From positions 300,219-364,218 of the forward strand of contig JTDE01000121.1 in NCBI GenBank assembly GCA_014338405.1: a DNA stretch of 64,000 nt, in the 5' to 3' direction. A program made the position numbers and the translations under genes. Each line of letters starts with the position of its first letter. The first letter of the stretch is position 1. The DNA comes from Paragonimus skrjabini miyazakii (Eukaryota; Platyhelminthes; Trematoda; Plagiorchiida; Troglotrematidae). A model generated the notes under the pieces. It was not told where the DNA came from and did not search any database. It was given only the letters and a program-made list of their open reading frames with translations. Below, piece by piece: positions 27,101-42,100 of this stretch.

Positions 27101-30100
27101 CGAGACTGAAACTCCCACAACACGTTCACGAGACAACCGACCTCAAACTAGGCACGACCGAATTGTCGTATCTGTTCTGCTTACTAATGATAGCCGTGCA
27201 CTACTGACGAGCTTTAGAAAGAGCGCAATTGGTGCAAGAGATTTCATTTCGGAACCGACTGACTGGAAAGACTATCGGAATGCGACAGTTATGATCACCT
27301 CTGGATGATGTTCAACCTGCATTTGGACAACTCTACGTGCTAAGGATCAAGAAAACTTCTTAATCTGACGGTAAACGATGCACATTTAAATATCCACGTG
27401 TTTGATTGCGAAATCCTGCTACTACCTAGCAGTAATGCATTGGTTGAAGCCAACTATGACTCCGTCACGCTCCATTAGAATGGCCCTCCATAAAGTGGGG
27501 CAGTGCAATTTAACGTAAACAGCATTGGTTACAATCGCTTTCATTAATCATATAACCGACTGAGACATATTTGAACTTTTACAGATATATCATACTTTTG
27601 TGAACACATCATTGGCTAAAAACAACAACAGTGGAATTTAGCCTTATTCAGCCGGAGGTAATCAAACATGAAAGACTCATGAATGTCGCTGCACTGTTAA
27701 GCAGTAACACTCGCTTATCGTGAGAGATCGTCTAGGCGGTTTAATGGGTCTCAATAATTCGTCGATTACTCATTCTCCATACGAACCTACATGTTCTGCA
27801 CGCCTTGAATCTCATTGCATGTAGTTGAATCAACCAGTGAATGACGGCATCCAAAACTATCCACATAGCCATCCAAAGAGTGACTGAGCCACCCATCACC
27901 TTGTATTGTAGAAATGCTCGTGACATCTTTGAATCATCGGTCCTAAAGTGGTTATTCGTCTACTCTTCAGTTAATCATCCATCGGCCCCCTTTCATTTAA
28001 GTCAATCGTTTGTCAATTGTTTTGTATTTGTATACTGATAAACCGAGTTCCATAGATTTGAGTTGAAGCGGCCGAACAAATAAACTCCACGTGCAAAGGC
28101 AAATAAGAAATGATCGAGTTTTAACAGCAACAACTAAGGTTTACTTTGAAGAAACGATATAATAGCATGGAATGGGTTGTAGCCGCCTGTTTTGCAAAAG
28201 CTTGAAGTTCTCTTCTTATTAGTTTCTGATCATATACATAGCAACAGCTTTATCATTCAACAAGATAGCAGCGTAATTCATGTATCCAATCTTCTTGGAT
28301 CATGCCGTTTCGTTAAAAGGTTTGAGTTAGACATCAAAATACTATGCCCCGAACGATGCCAGGAATTTGTGAGGCATTATTAAAAGAAAACTACACTGAA
28401 ATGGATGAGTTTAATCGCATAGAAGAACCGAAAAGTGAGATTTGTTGAGGGGTTGCAGAATGTCAATCGAAAAGTAAATAAAATCCCGATAAACAGAATG
28501 CCAAGCGCTTATTCCACTGTTAAACAAAAACTGGAAGTATATATTCATTAATATTTATGAATGTGGACTCAAATTGCTACTTTCTAAAATGGTTTTCAAG
28601 AATATTTTTCATTCAATGTTGCACTTTTTGGTTACGGTTGGTTCAGTTTTGTTTCAGTTATCAAAACGTATCATATGTTGCGTTTTTGTCTATTCACACT
28701 TCTACGATAAGTTGATATTTTAAGTTAAACACTAACACATTGTGAAAGACAGTTGGTCTTAGGAGTATTTTGCACGCTGCATCGGATTCATACTGACAAA
28801 GTAGTACGACATGCCCTGCACACATTTTTGACCGTCTATCGCAGATGCTTGGCCTCTTTAATTCTCATTAATTAATGCTAGGTGCAGAGCTCAGATCAAT
28901 ATAAGCAGTTCTTTTATAGACCTTGATTCACTCTGTGGTGGATGGCTTGGCATCTTATGGATAATCACAGTAACTGTAACGCTATTGTGTACTCTTATGA
29001 GTATTTAGCAGGAGTTACTGTGGCATTTTTCTTGGCTTGTACCGTAACACATATTAATTACCTTCAGTGATGGCTCCAAGTTCACTAACCGACTGCCATC
29101 GATCAAATGGGCTAGAGTCACATTGATCCTTGTGCTTGTAGTCTTATTCAGTGCCCGATGAGGTCATGTGTATGGTCGCATTTTGTTAGTTCCTTGCTTA
29201 GGTACAACCGTAGCAATCAGCTCAAGAGCAAGTCGGAATTTCCTAGAGTGAAGTACAAGCAGTTTGGAATGTTTGTTTCAGGTTCACTCCCCCTTAAAAT
29301 TTAGTCCGAAGTAACAAAATCCATTGTTTGTTTCTGCATTTGTATCAATGTGAACGCTTTTCTCCAACAAATCCCTTTGTGTATCTCGTTGAATGAAATA
29401 TGTTACAGTTAACAGTTAATTTTCGCTCGATTGAAATTCTCCGTGTTTCGTTAGCAATGCTCCGAGTAGGTTTTCGTTTCCAAGATTGCACGGCACATTG
29501 TTACAGGAGTTGATCGCTCCACACGCCTGATCCCGAGAAGCCTTCGTCACCCGTTCATCTAATCAGCAGTAAGGTTGGTAAAAGTAGCTTATCACCTGCT
29601 TCCAAATGTCAGATGTACGACATCTGTATAAATAAACAAACTACACTTGTGTGGCTCGCCGTGCTCTTAGATGCTTCAAGTACCAGACAAGAAATGCCAC
29701 ATAGTTCGAGGAATACTGCATTTGACATCTCACTGATTTTCCTTTCACTTTTAAGGCGGTGTATCTAATTTTGAATCCACCGCGGTGTCCTCTACATTTT
29801 GTTTTTGTCTAAAATCTATAGCAATCCTATCACTGTAAGTGTAGTCTAACGATAGGTTACGATTTGTAACCCCTTGATATAATATAGTGAATACCAACGA
29901 TGTGAAGTTAACATTCCCATTTTATGATTCCATGAATTACAGACCATCTACTTATGTTAATAATTGTATTTACATTACCCATAGGTTATTAGTTATATTT
30001 TTATGATTGATCAGAGAAGTTCTGCCCCTTCAGGTCGAGGGTCAAGAAATTGATTATTCAGCTTTATGGACTTTAAAGCTATCATGATTCTTTGGGTGGT

Positions 30101-33100
30101 GATACGCAGTTGATTGCTTGTGGTTAGCACTACCGATTAACCTACTAAATGACTAAACACAGCTTTGAATGCCCCTTGTGGGACATCATGATAGCAGTTA
30201 ATGCGGATGTGCTGTAACAGCTTCAGCTAGTTGAATTTGACAGACGGGGTTTCATTCCAGTAATCACTGTGAGTATTATGTTGTACAATCCAGTTTATGG
30301 TATACCAATCGAACAATTGTACGACAAAGTTTTGGTCAGGATAGTGGAACCGCCTTGCAAAATTAAGCCGGTTGGGAGCAGATCATTTATTCAGAAAAGG
30401 CCACATGATCTGGCAAGTTGGTCAAAGTCAAAACGACAGGTACTGTGAGCGTCATGAATAATGAATCACGGAAACAGGTGCGTCACAAATATATGCACAG
30501 ACGTGTTATCTTGTCCAAACATCTTCCGTTCAAAAAGTGGTTTCAAGTGATACATACATTCACACTCGGTAATCTAAGTTTTCATCTATGTGCGGCAGTG
30601 AATTATAAGCAGCATGATAACTTCCAATGATAAATGATTATGACAGTCCATAGTGCACATGGGTTTAACTAGTCTCTGCTAGGGTCACAACCATACCACC
30701 TTACACCTTGAAACAGCATGCTATCTTTTTGTTTCAGTTTTAGTGCAAACAATGAGGAGTTTTGCTACAAAATGAGCCAGCTTGGAATTGCTTGTCTTTT
30801 GAGCATCATCCACATAGATAGAACATTCTCCACTCATTGATTCGATTTTCCGTCAAAAGAGATTTACCCAAAGTATCCTCAAATCAACTTAAAGCGAAAC
30901 GTTTTATACACAAAGCCGTACCACACATATTAAGCAGTCAGCGAACAACTGTAATTAATTGTGAAGTCTTCTATGTTCATTATTGATTATCAGGTCTCCC
31001 AGGAGATCATGGTGAAGCTGGATTTGGAGCAACCGGTTTTCCAGGTGATCCCGGATCCCCTGGTTTACACGGTTCTATTGGACCTCCTGGTGATGATGGA
31101 TATCTCGGACGAAAAGGATTTCCAGGCAGGCCCGGTGAGTACATCAGAGTCAGATCAGAACAACCTGAGCAGATAAGTGAATTTTCTGCCACATATGCTT
31201 ACACAATAAACTAAGGATATGCATATGTATATGAATAGATAAGGAAAAGTTAGTATGGTGAGAAAACACGGTGAGGAAATAAGACGTGCTAAGTTGGGCA
31301 CGCAAACGTTTTAATTGTGCAGTGGAGTTGAGCGATCGTAACATACTACTCATACAACTGCTATTCAGTAGTAGGATCGGAGCATATATTTTGACATGCT
31401 AAAAGCCGCAGGAAAAGTGCAGGAAGGAAAACCAGAGTGCAGTATCACCTACAGGAGTCCCTGCTACTTGATGGAACTGAGCACTGACGTCTGCGGCAGC
31501 CAAGACGGTCTGAGGCTGAATACCGCGTGCAAATGAGTGGTTTTGTTTCAGGTTTTGTTTCAATGCTTAACCCCTGTATTGCTTGGTCGAATAAACAACC
31601 CTTGCGCCATCCGCGTTCTCGGATCACAACAATTGTATTAATAGTTGTCTATGTAATTCAAAGATAGCGCAGACAAAACAAGAAAACCGAGACCCGTGAG
31701 TAAAAGTCCGTTTAAATTGACTGAAGCATCGTGTGAATCCAAGAGAAAGAATTACATTTAATAAATACAACATGTGAATGTGTATTCAAAAAGTGTTTTG
31801 TGACAACGACTGTCACGTGATGTGGGGATGAAAGGTAATGGACTAAGTTAGATAAGAAGATACTATTGGTTTAACTTGCATACTTCTTTAAGTAAATCGT
31901 ATATAAACGTGAAGTCATTGTCGATAATACCAGAAAATGCAATATTTGCAGAATATATCTACCGAATAATATGTCTCGTCATGTACGTAAATACATGGAC
32001 AATCTCTAAAATGTTAGAAAACAGAACAGAGACGTTTGACCTTGGAAGAGAAGTCACTGATGTGGACCTGTTGAGTGAAGCTGGCGTGCGCCCAACAGTC
32101 GTACGACACAAAGTGTTGATTGTACTTTGACGACGAAAAATTTTATTAACCGACAGTTCGGGGACGCAGTCCCAAGTTTTTTCAAGAATGGTGAAAACAA
32201 TGACTTGATAGCAGTAGTTTCATATGCAACGCTTTATTCGTTGTTTGTGTTGCTTGAAAAACATGATACCATAGATACACCCTAAAATACATGTTTCCTC
32301 AAATTCGAGCAGCTCTTGAACAAACAGCCTGGAAAGAAGCTATGGTTATCGGGATTCAACAATAATGTGTAAGAGAGCATGGAATTGAGTTTCATCCAAG
32401 CACCGAAATAATCTCTGAAAGTTTTAAGCCGGTAACAGTAATACCCTTAGATATATGAGGATAAAAGGTGTTGTGTGAGGTGCTGAAGTCTAGGAAGCAA
32501 TGCTGGAAATTAATGTAACGAGTAACAGACGAAGCGAAAGCTGAATTAACAAAGGAACCCAGACAGTCCAAAGTAAGAAAAGCTGTTGAAGTTTCCCCGT
32601 AGTTAGTTCTACTAATTTGTTGACCTCACATGTACTCACTAGAACTTTGCGGTCTAAAGAGAAAGAGAGCTTAAGTTAAAACTCCGCAGTATCTGTGAGT
32701 GCTGCCAATGCCGTAAAAAACGGATAGGTCGTTGGTTCCAAATTTCGTGGAGCCGTACAATATATCCTGATTTTGAGGCCACTACTGAAAATGCGACTGG
32801 GTCAGGCGTCACTTTTGTAAACGAAGAATCTAAAGACCCACAACAACATATTAAAACATTGGGAATATACATTTCGATCAAGACCGGGTTTCGTCACACC
32901 CCTCAACAAACGAAGTGGACGTGAAACCAAGAAAACCCGGCTGATAGGCAAGCTGTGCACCATTCTTGATTAGGTTTTGAAGTTTAATTTTGAAATGAAT
33001 TAATTTTTCAGAACGTCGGGAAGGAGTCGGAACTTCGGGTTTCCTCTTTTCCGGACTGATGTAATAGGAACATTTGTCCAACTGTTTGCAAGTTTTTCTT

Positions 33101-36100
33101 CGTGTTTACAGCTGGTGAATGTAATAGACAATAACAGCCACTGAGAATGCTTCCCCTCTGAGAACATCGGACAAACAATTATGTGGTCCAGCTGCCCTAG
33201 AAGTTTGTAACTGAATAAGATGTCATATGTATTTACCGTTTCCGTACTCACTAGGTCACAATCAACATTGTCAGTTTCGGTAGTAAGTTGATACTTGGAC
33301 ATAATAACAGAGTCGAAGCTTCTGTGTATCACTCCAACTTTGATGGCGTTGTTTCAGTGGTTGTGTATGCCTTCCCTTTTTCTTCTAAGCAGTTGCCTAA
33401 GACGTAGTGAAGAGAATTCCAGGAACCTGCAGAACTCTTTTTACAAACTGAATATCACACAAACTCAACTTTCAGTAAAATGGCCATTTTACAATCGGTG
33501 TTAATCATTTCACATCTGCTGATTAAAAACTTTTTCTTCCCGTCTTTTAGGTAAAATTGGTCTAAACGGGGCATTTGGCCCGAAGGGTTTTGGTGGTCCC
33601 AAGGGTGAGAAAGGTGTTCGCGGCCGTGTAAGTATGGGTGTGGAAAAAGGTATGCCTGGACGAAAAGGGGAAAAGGGCTATCCAGGTGAGTGGCTTATTT
33701 TTGGTACTTCATGAACTAAGTTTGCCTAGAGGCTGTGAACATTTTATAGTTTTATTGATTGACAAAGAAACAGATTTGCGCCGGATGAAAATTGTTGTTT
33801 ATTGGATAGGCTAGGTATAAACGCGGCCTGAAATTAAGTCGAGTTTCGCTCCCCAGAAAGTACAAATAAATTCATTTAAAATGTTGTTTTGAATAACTAT
33901 CATTTGTTTATCAAACACAGCGATAGAAAGTGTCTGCTTCTCACCGTGGTATGTTTTAGTCTACAACACGTCGAACATTTGAAACTTGTTTTTATTGTAC
34001 CACTCTGGATGCGTTTCAGTTGAGTTCTGAACTGTTCACCCAATGTCCGTAAACCAATTATGGACCTTTACTGGTTTCTAGTATAGGTTGCAAACCTTAC
34101 ATATTGTGCTATCATGTTCAAATAAACCTCAGCGACACATGTGGCACAATCCAGTTTTCAGAAGGAACAGGATGCCTACTGCCAGTGCGGTACCGACTTA
34201 TCGCACTACCCTGCCAGACATCTCTATATGCAATGTACTGATATTATACCATCCTAGTATTGTGTCAAATTGCCCGACCGATCAACTATCGTCTGCTAGT
34301 AATTTCAGTTTTGTCGTTTGAATGAACAGTCACAAAAGTTAACGTACACTAGTTGTGTCTGGGAAAATTTCTTTGCATTTTAACAAGTACGTACTACAGA
34401 ACATAAGATTATAACGGTATAAACATATATAAATACAAACATGTACACATATATACATATATATATATACATATACAACATCCTCGTGTTTACAGTTTCA
34501 CATGTATATATATACATGAATATATATGTACAACTACATGTAACCTGGTCAATCGTTAAACGACATCACAGTAGTGCTAAACTAGTCGGCGGGTAGTTCT
34601 GAACGTAAGAAGATGGACACCATTTTCTCGGGGTAGTTATCTTCGCTTACACGAGCATGGACTTGGCAGTTATGTAGATGATTGTGAATGCCTGTGTAAG
34701 ATCCGTATGATGATGACCTTTTCCAGGAGATGATGTCAGTAATTTGTGTGTTGGTTGTTGTGTCCACACCAAACAACAGCTGGTGTTTGTATCACATCTT
34801 TCTTCTTGTATACCGGGATGAGATCGGAAGCGTTGACCGTCGTTCCGTCATGTCAGTGTAGCCATTATGACAACAACATAAAAGTCCGTAACTAACGTGT
34901 GACTTGGCAAACGAAGTGAGCTGAGGTTTTACGGGTGGAAATGTTGTTCGACCCACGAGACAAGGTGATGATCCTCAAAATGTTTTTGCTAAGCAAATTG
35001 TACATAAAGTGGTTTATAGTTGTCGTCATGGTGACGTGCTCGTAACTTCATCTTATAGCAATTTTGTGTCAAATTTTATCGGTGGCAACATTTACGTCAT
35101 TTGTTCGAGAAATTTTTTGCCTGAAAACTCGGAAATCAGCAAGTACAGAAACGTGCTGATTAGGAGACGTAGATTAAACAGGAGCAGTTTATCCCAGGTT
35201 GTGCCATCACAGCCAATCCTTCTGGATCTGTTGAACTACAGGTTGATGAGGACAACTTTGGATTGTTTTGAAGTGAATCCACCACAGCACGATTATCTGT
35301 TATTCCAAGTACACTGAACGTTGCACTAAACTGTCAATCCAGTTGGAAATGCGGATATCCAAAAACGGCAATGAGCCGTTTTATTCGCGTTCAAAGTTGA
35401 CGAGATGTTGGCAAGTAGTCCGAGTTATTACACTGCGAATATCCTCGGCTTGTTGTCTACTGTCAGTCACAAGACGTGCGTGATTAGCGCATAAAAACAA
35501 TAGATCAGGTCAAAGTATAGTTCGAATGCAATTTTTAGATGAGCATTGAAACATAATAGAAGGTAGACCTCAAGGTATTTATCGTAGTTACGTCAGTAAT
35601 CTGTCGATAGTCCTTCTGCTAGGAATAGAATTTTACATTCCAAGTACATGAAAGAAGTAGCCGTTCGGGCACAAGTGATGAATTAGGCAACACTATTTGG
35701 TCCACCTTCATCTGGCCACACAGCTCGCACAGTCTCAAGTGTCGGCGTACTTCTAAATGACCATGCAGATTATAAATTGTCTGTACAGATTGGCATTCAT
35801 AAGAATCTTTGTTGACTAGAAACGATTCTTCAGTAAATACCTACCTACTAACTATTTCACTGGTTGTGTTACTTTATTCAGCTTATTTCATTGAGATGAG
35901 TTAGACGCTACTTAACTGACCAAAGTTACACACCATCTTCAACAAACTTTAACAATCCAAAAGTGGAGACACAACTGAACTTCTGGGTCACAAGGTTTTC
36001 ACTGTTGTTAAACAGGCTAATTACCCTCGATTAAAAATTACACTTCTTTCAATGTTACCTGTTCCAAATCACAGATTTGTTAACAACCATGAACTTAGAA

Positions 36101-39100
36101 AGGTCAATCGAGATAGACACCGTATTTTATTATTTCTTCCAGTAACACAGCACCTACCCTTTTGTCCAGATACACGATCATCCAGAAGTGGTTTGTATGT
36201 ATTCCGTCTATAATTTCTTCTTGTACAGTATACATCTGATAAAATGCAGAGGAATTTGCGTTGTAATAACTGGTGGGGTTTAGCCTTTTAGCCATTCTAT
36301 TAGAGCTCATTTTCGGAAACCACTGTTTTATATTAATATATACTCATTCAAATAACTGATCACTTGTTACCATAAACATTAGTAAGTTAATCATTGTTAC
36401 AACGTCATCATATGGTTTTACGCTCGGAGCTAAGTTTGTATTAACAGCAGAAACATGCTTATAAACTGTGGATCGTTTTGTCTTATATTCTTGTTCACTT
36501 GAAAAACAATTTCTCTAGAAACCACCTCCGGAATAATCCCATCATTCCACTAACACATGAAGATGCAAAATACACCATGGGCGATTAACTTACAAAGTCT
36601 TCACTCGAGGGCCTAGTAACAACATACATTTTGAAAACTGGGAATGTGGCAAGAAACACAGCTCTTCAGATCGCTTGTCTTGATGCTTAAGTGAAAGGGT
36701 AGTTCAAAAGTGTACGTTTTTCTATGTGTTCTTTTGATTTCTTAGTGAGTGACGAATAATTTCATATGAGATCACTCCATTTTCTTTAGGCCCGTGGGGA
36801 AGGAAAGGAGAGTCAGGTGTGCCAGGTGAATGCTACGCCAGCGGCTTGCCGGGTGATATGGGACCTATGGGAATCCCTGGTTTCCCAGGTCCACAGGGTG
36901 ACCGAGGATTTTCTGGCGATATGGGTCCACCGGGTATAACCGGAGGTTTAGCAAGGCCTGGTCAGAAAGGTGAGCGTGGCAATGACGGTTATCCCGGACG
37001 CGTGGGTATGCAAGGGCCGAAGGGTGTTCCGGGTTGGGATGGGTCAGTTGGCCCGAAAGGAAGTCCGGGCACTTTTGGACCTCCTGGAGAACCCGGTCTA
37101 ACAGGTAAGACTTTGTTTGCACGTTGTTAATTATCCGCAAGTTTCTAGCTGGAGTATGGGGATCGCTGACTTGATCTCATACCCACCTGAACTGCAGGTT
37201 TCTCATTTCCTGAGAGGACTGTGCTCTCAAACTGCAACTTTCAACAAAATCTCCTAAGCGGAGCAGGCAATACGCTAGTTTTGGCAGCTCTGTACTGCAC
37301 AAACAAAAATTAGAACCGTCAGTTGTTTCAGTGATAAAACAAGAAACTGTACTCAAACCATGCGGTTGACAAAAAATTAGAATTGCTACTCAACTGACTT
37401 GGAAAAGGGGCTATCAAGATAGATTTTTCTATAAAAAAGGCAACAAGACGGCTAAATAGTAAAATGCCCAACAACGATAAGCGAAAGTCATCCTTGTCGA
37501 TTTCATTTTCAGAACAGATTCGCCTGTACAGTCTCTCAATCACCGCCATTTGTCAAACGTTTTTAGTTATCATGTCTGGTTAATGGTCTACTGCATTCTT
37601 TCTTGTATCTCTGTCCTCATAATACACTGTCTGCTCATGCTGAACGTATGCTGTTATACTCATTTATCCACTGTTGTACAGCAAGAATTATTGGACTTAC
37701 GACGAGGCAGTTTTATGAACGTATAAATAGGCGTCAGCATACTGACACATACCAGTCAGGTTTAACAGTTAGGAATGTCCGGGTATGATCATTCATTTTT
37801 AAATCAAACAATACATACAATTTATATGGCACCTGTAGAGACTGTAAGGACTGACGACGTAACATCACTCACAGCTGGTCGCAGGCTTCATAACCCGTAC
37901 TAGTTCCCAGGCGGACCTTTTTGGAAGGAGGCAGTAGACGTGTATTTCTTCTTTATTTGGGCTCAACAATAACGTATACACTTGTACTGTTTCATGATGC
38001 TCACCCCCAGTCAGACACCACATGACCGGTTTCTTTTTTGTTTGGACTCATCAGGTAGAAATAGTCTGAATAGGAGATCGAACCGGTTACTCTTCGCGTC
38101 ACCAGATAATGCTTATATCCGCCCAACCACCAGCACAACAGACACCACTTCAAGTCCTTGCAACCGTAGTCAGCGCCAACTGGCAATCCGAGGTGGAAAC
38201 CAGGTGAAAACAAATTATAACTCACGTAAACTGTCCCATCAGAGACGATGCTCATGAAAATGGTGGCTGAGTAGATGAGAGCAGCGTCTCGTAACGTGAA
38301 GGATGGTCAGCTTGATGCCCCCTTCGGGTCCAAACAAAGGCTAAACTGGCCGTGGAGTGTCGGGTTGACAATGAGCATCATGAAGCAAAACAGGCATTAT
38401 TTCGACACATACTTTTCCTAACCCGGGATTGTACTCCTTCCCAAGTGTTTTTGGTTGAGCCTGCTACATCTGTTGTGAGCCAAGAACGCGGATGGCACAA
38501 GGGTTATTTATTCGAGAAAGCAACATATGGGTTAAGCGCTTAAACAGAACCACAAACAAAAACACTCATTTGCATATGGTACTCGGCCTAGACCGTCTAG
38601 GTTGCCATAGACGCCAATGCTCAGTTCTTTTACGTAGCAAGGACCATTTTGAGCGATGCTGCATTCCGACGTTTCTTCCTGTATTTTGCCTGCGGCTACT
38701 TCGATGTCAAAATATATGCTCTGGTCCTACTACTGAATAGCAGTGGTGTGGGTAGTATATTACGATTACCCATCCTCACTACACATCTACATCACACCGG
38801 GCACTATCGACTTATTATATCTTGAAGTTCATTTGCAATAGCTTGCGGGAAATGCTTAAGTCGTCCGGTTATTTCAACAGGAAACAAAATAGCTGTTTTC
38901 TAAGCGGCAGCCATTAACCAGGACTTCTCGAACAGATTGGTCTTAGGTTTTATTTGATCAACTGAACAATATATTGAACTATTTGTGAAACACGTTGATC
39001 AGCCTGAGTGTGGGCAAAAACTCACACACAGTTCAACATCATGAAGTTTTCGTAATCCAGTGTTAAAGTGCAGTGACTGCTACGAATGCACTACCTTCAA

Positions 39101-42100
39101 CTGTTTACCTGTTGGCCTCCTGCATCTAATGTTACTGCCACATTTTGTCAACTTCTGCCTATCACCGGTCCCCTAGGTTTCCTTCGCAAGACCGTCAGAA
39201 TGTGTGTAGTTCAGTGTCTCAAATTTTCCACAAACTGTTAGCACCTTGTGACTAGCTACGATTTTGCCTTGCCAGTCTGACTCGACAAATTATGTTGTTG
39301 CGTTACATTAATTCCAGTTGTACATGTAGCTCACTGAAGTCGATGGATTAACATTCAACAAACAAACAAAGATAAACATTGTCGTGACTTGATTATCCAT
39401 CCACAAAATTAGAAGACAACCGGACGGAAAAGTATGTATTTTACAGGCGAACTTGCCTTAATTAATACTATGCTTGCCGTCCAGGATCACTAAATATGTA
39501 TGGCTTACACAGCAAAGTGAGTCTACAAGGAATACATTCACGTGCCCTTCAAGAAAATAATGGGTCACTTGGCAAAGCACACCATCTTTAAATACTGCTT
39601 GGTAAATGACCGCCTTCCATTCACCCGGCATTGCTTTATTCCTGGCAATTCATTCGTGAACAATATGCTTGCTGTTAGGTTGTAAGGGAGGTGATAAATG
39701 GTCGAAGAATTGACATTCAAGTAGACTTTTAACAGGCCCCTTTAAAGGAATGTACCAAATTTAGGTTTCGCTGTTGTCAAAGCTGATCGGTGGCATACAT
39801 CCTTAGACTGTAACTCCGATCACACTCCTGTGAATCAATCCTATTGATTACTGCAACGCTGACCTCACACGACAGAATTGTCACATCGGAACGCAAAACA
39901 AGATTCACGCTACAGTGCTGCTCAGGTTGACCAACGGTTTCGAAAGGAACCACGGTCATTGGTTTGTTAACTCCGATAGATGACCCCGTGGGTAGGACTT
40001 CTCGTCGGGTTGAAGTAACCATTGTTGTTGGGTGATGTTTTTCAGTACTGATAAACGGCACAGGATTTATTTGATATAAGTTGAATCCAGCAATTTTAGT
40101 GAGCCCTTTGACTTCAAACTTAGCACAAGTCTTATTTGTGGAACCATGGTTTGGAATTAACAAGACATTTGCCGTCCTATTGTAATTTTACCGGACACTC
40201 TAAGCATTAGCCGAAGGCGAGTGTAGCTGCCTATAACAATTCGACCATACTTAATATGAGGCCAGTGGTGTAGTGAGCATCGCGGTTGGCCTATAAGACT
40301 GCAAGCCGGATTTCAAATCCCAGTAGTGACAAGAATATTTATTTTTATAAACTTTTGGTAGAAACAAAATCGAGTTCTACTGGTTTTTAGCCAAGCAGCT
40401 GGCTGGAGAGTCCATGTAACTCAAGATTTTTGTGGACAAACCACTAGATACTAAAGACAATAGGTTCATCCCATGTAATATACTCCTCCCCTCCACCATA
40501 CCTGCAGTTAGTGTCTCGCATGATCCTCTTGCACACATACAAGCAGCATACATCATTTAAGGCGAAAACTGCGATGCATAACCCCTTTCGGTGTCAGCAA
40601 AACAGTAGAAGTAAAATCTCAATGACATCATTCCTTTATCTCTTCGAGTGTAGTGAAGGTTCATCAAGAGTCTACTTTAAGTTACCTACTGTTGTNNNNN
40701 NNNNNNNNNNNNNNNNNNNNNNNNNNNNNNNNNNNNNNNNNNNNNNNNNNNNNNNNNNNNNNNNNNNNNNNNNNNNNNNNNNNNNNNNNNNNNNNGGCAG
40801 CCGATGCCCGCATGTGTTATCGATCGCTTGAAGGTCAGAGCAATCTGATTGGCCGACTGCATGGCTCACTTGCATTCGATTGGACACAACACCTACTATA
40901 TATGCATATGTATATGCATATGCATAAGTGGTAAACGATTAGGTTTGTGGTATCACAAACCCAACTGCTGTAAATTCAACGACTAGATATCACAACCTTA
41001 GAGCACACACCCCTCACTTCTGTCGGAGTGTACAGGATTTTCTGGCAAGTAAAACTTTTCAGGTGTTGATCTGGCTGCCTTGATCACCAGATCGCGAACG
41101 CGTTTGGGATTTTTTAAGTCGTACTTTTAACGAAGACCAAGAAAACGCCCATTCATGCACTGAACAAAATGTTTCAAACGTAAGTCAAAGATTTCGTGGG
41201 AATCACTTGAAAACAGGGATTTTTGACAGTGCTATAAACTACCACTTCAGGACAGCATATTATGACCAAAACTGTTTTTTGTCTTAAGCGCATACATTAG
41301 AAAAAACGTGTTTTGTGCTGCAATGAGCCAGTGGTCCATGTGATCAAATTTATAGCGTTGTTTTTCATTATAGTGACGGGTTAAAATCTCAAAAGCGATC
41401 AATGTCGTCCCGTTGCAGACTGATTTTGTTAGTGTTAGTTACTGGCCAGGAGCTTGGAGTCTTTCTTTCAACGACAACCATTGTGCACAAATGTCACTCG
41501 ATGGAGATTAAGATGGAGCCTAGCAAATATATAAAATTTTACATTAGAAAGAGCAAGGCGTCTGAGTATTGCTCAGCTGATCTCCCATCACCACCAGATG
41601 TCCAGTGGGAGAGACAATGCGACTCCACATGTCACAGAGATCTTCCCCTTCACAGAACAAATGTTTCAAACGCTAAAGAGGTTCTGTGTAGAACCGCTGT
41701 TTGAATATGTCAATTGGATTGTGTGCTAGCCTGAAAAGGATGTACTTGGTATTAAGTTCATTCAGTGAGTGGCTACCCAAATAGTCATTGGTTTGAGACG
41801 AGCAGCTCGACTCGAAACTAGCATTCCAGCAGAATTTTGAAAATCCGCGACCATTGGGTTATCACACAATTCTTTTTTATTTCAGAGGGTGCAAAAAAAT
41901 ATCTACAGCAGTGATTTACACCAGGCGCCGAGATCCCAAGGGAAAACTTTATAAAATCCGACCCTGAATCTTCATCCAATAATTATTTCTTTCTTAGTTA
42001 ATCATCGATCATTAAAATGACTTCATTTCGGGCTCCGGTAGTCGTATCGCTATATGTTATTCTACAGTGCTACTTGACAGGCATGGAAGTGAAACTTGAT

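Larger units (their letters stand above)
23050..30993. other. Intron 7 (7.9 kb, longest)
   Basis: GTACGT to TTATCAG. It holds a GTTT-type microsatellite at 24799-24825 and an inverted SINE pair at 26966-27320. From about 27330 to 30993 I see no repeat match, Gly-X-Y block or plausible gene. Confidence 0.65.

Noticed and set aside
39777..40163. 128-codon - strand open frame
   Set aside because: It overlaps a SINE leader relic and shows no protein motif.
41402..41704. 100-codon + strand frame with a hydrophobic start resembling a signal peptide
   Set aside because: Isolated in an intron, no homology recognised, and no promoter or splice context.
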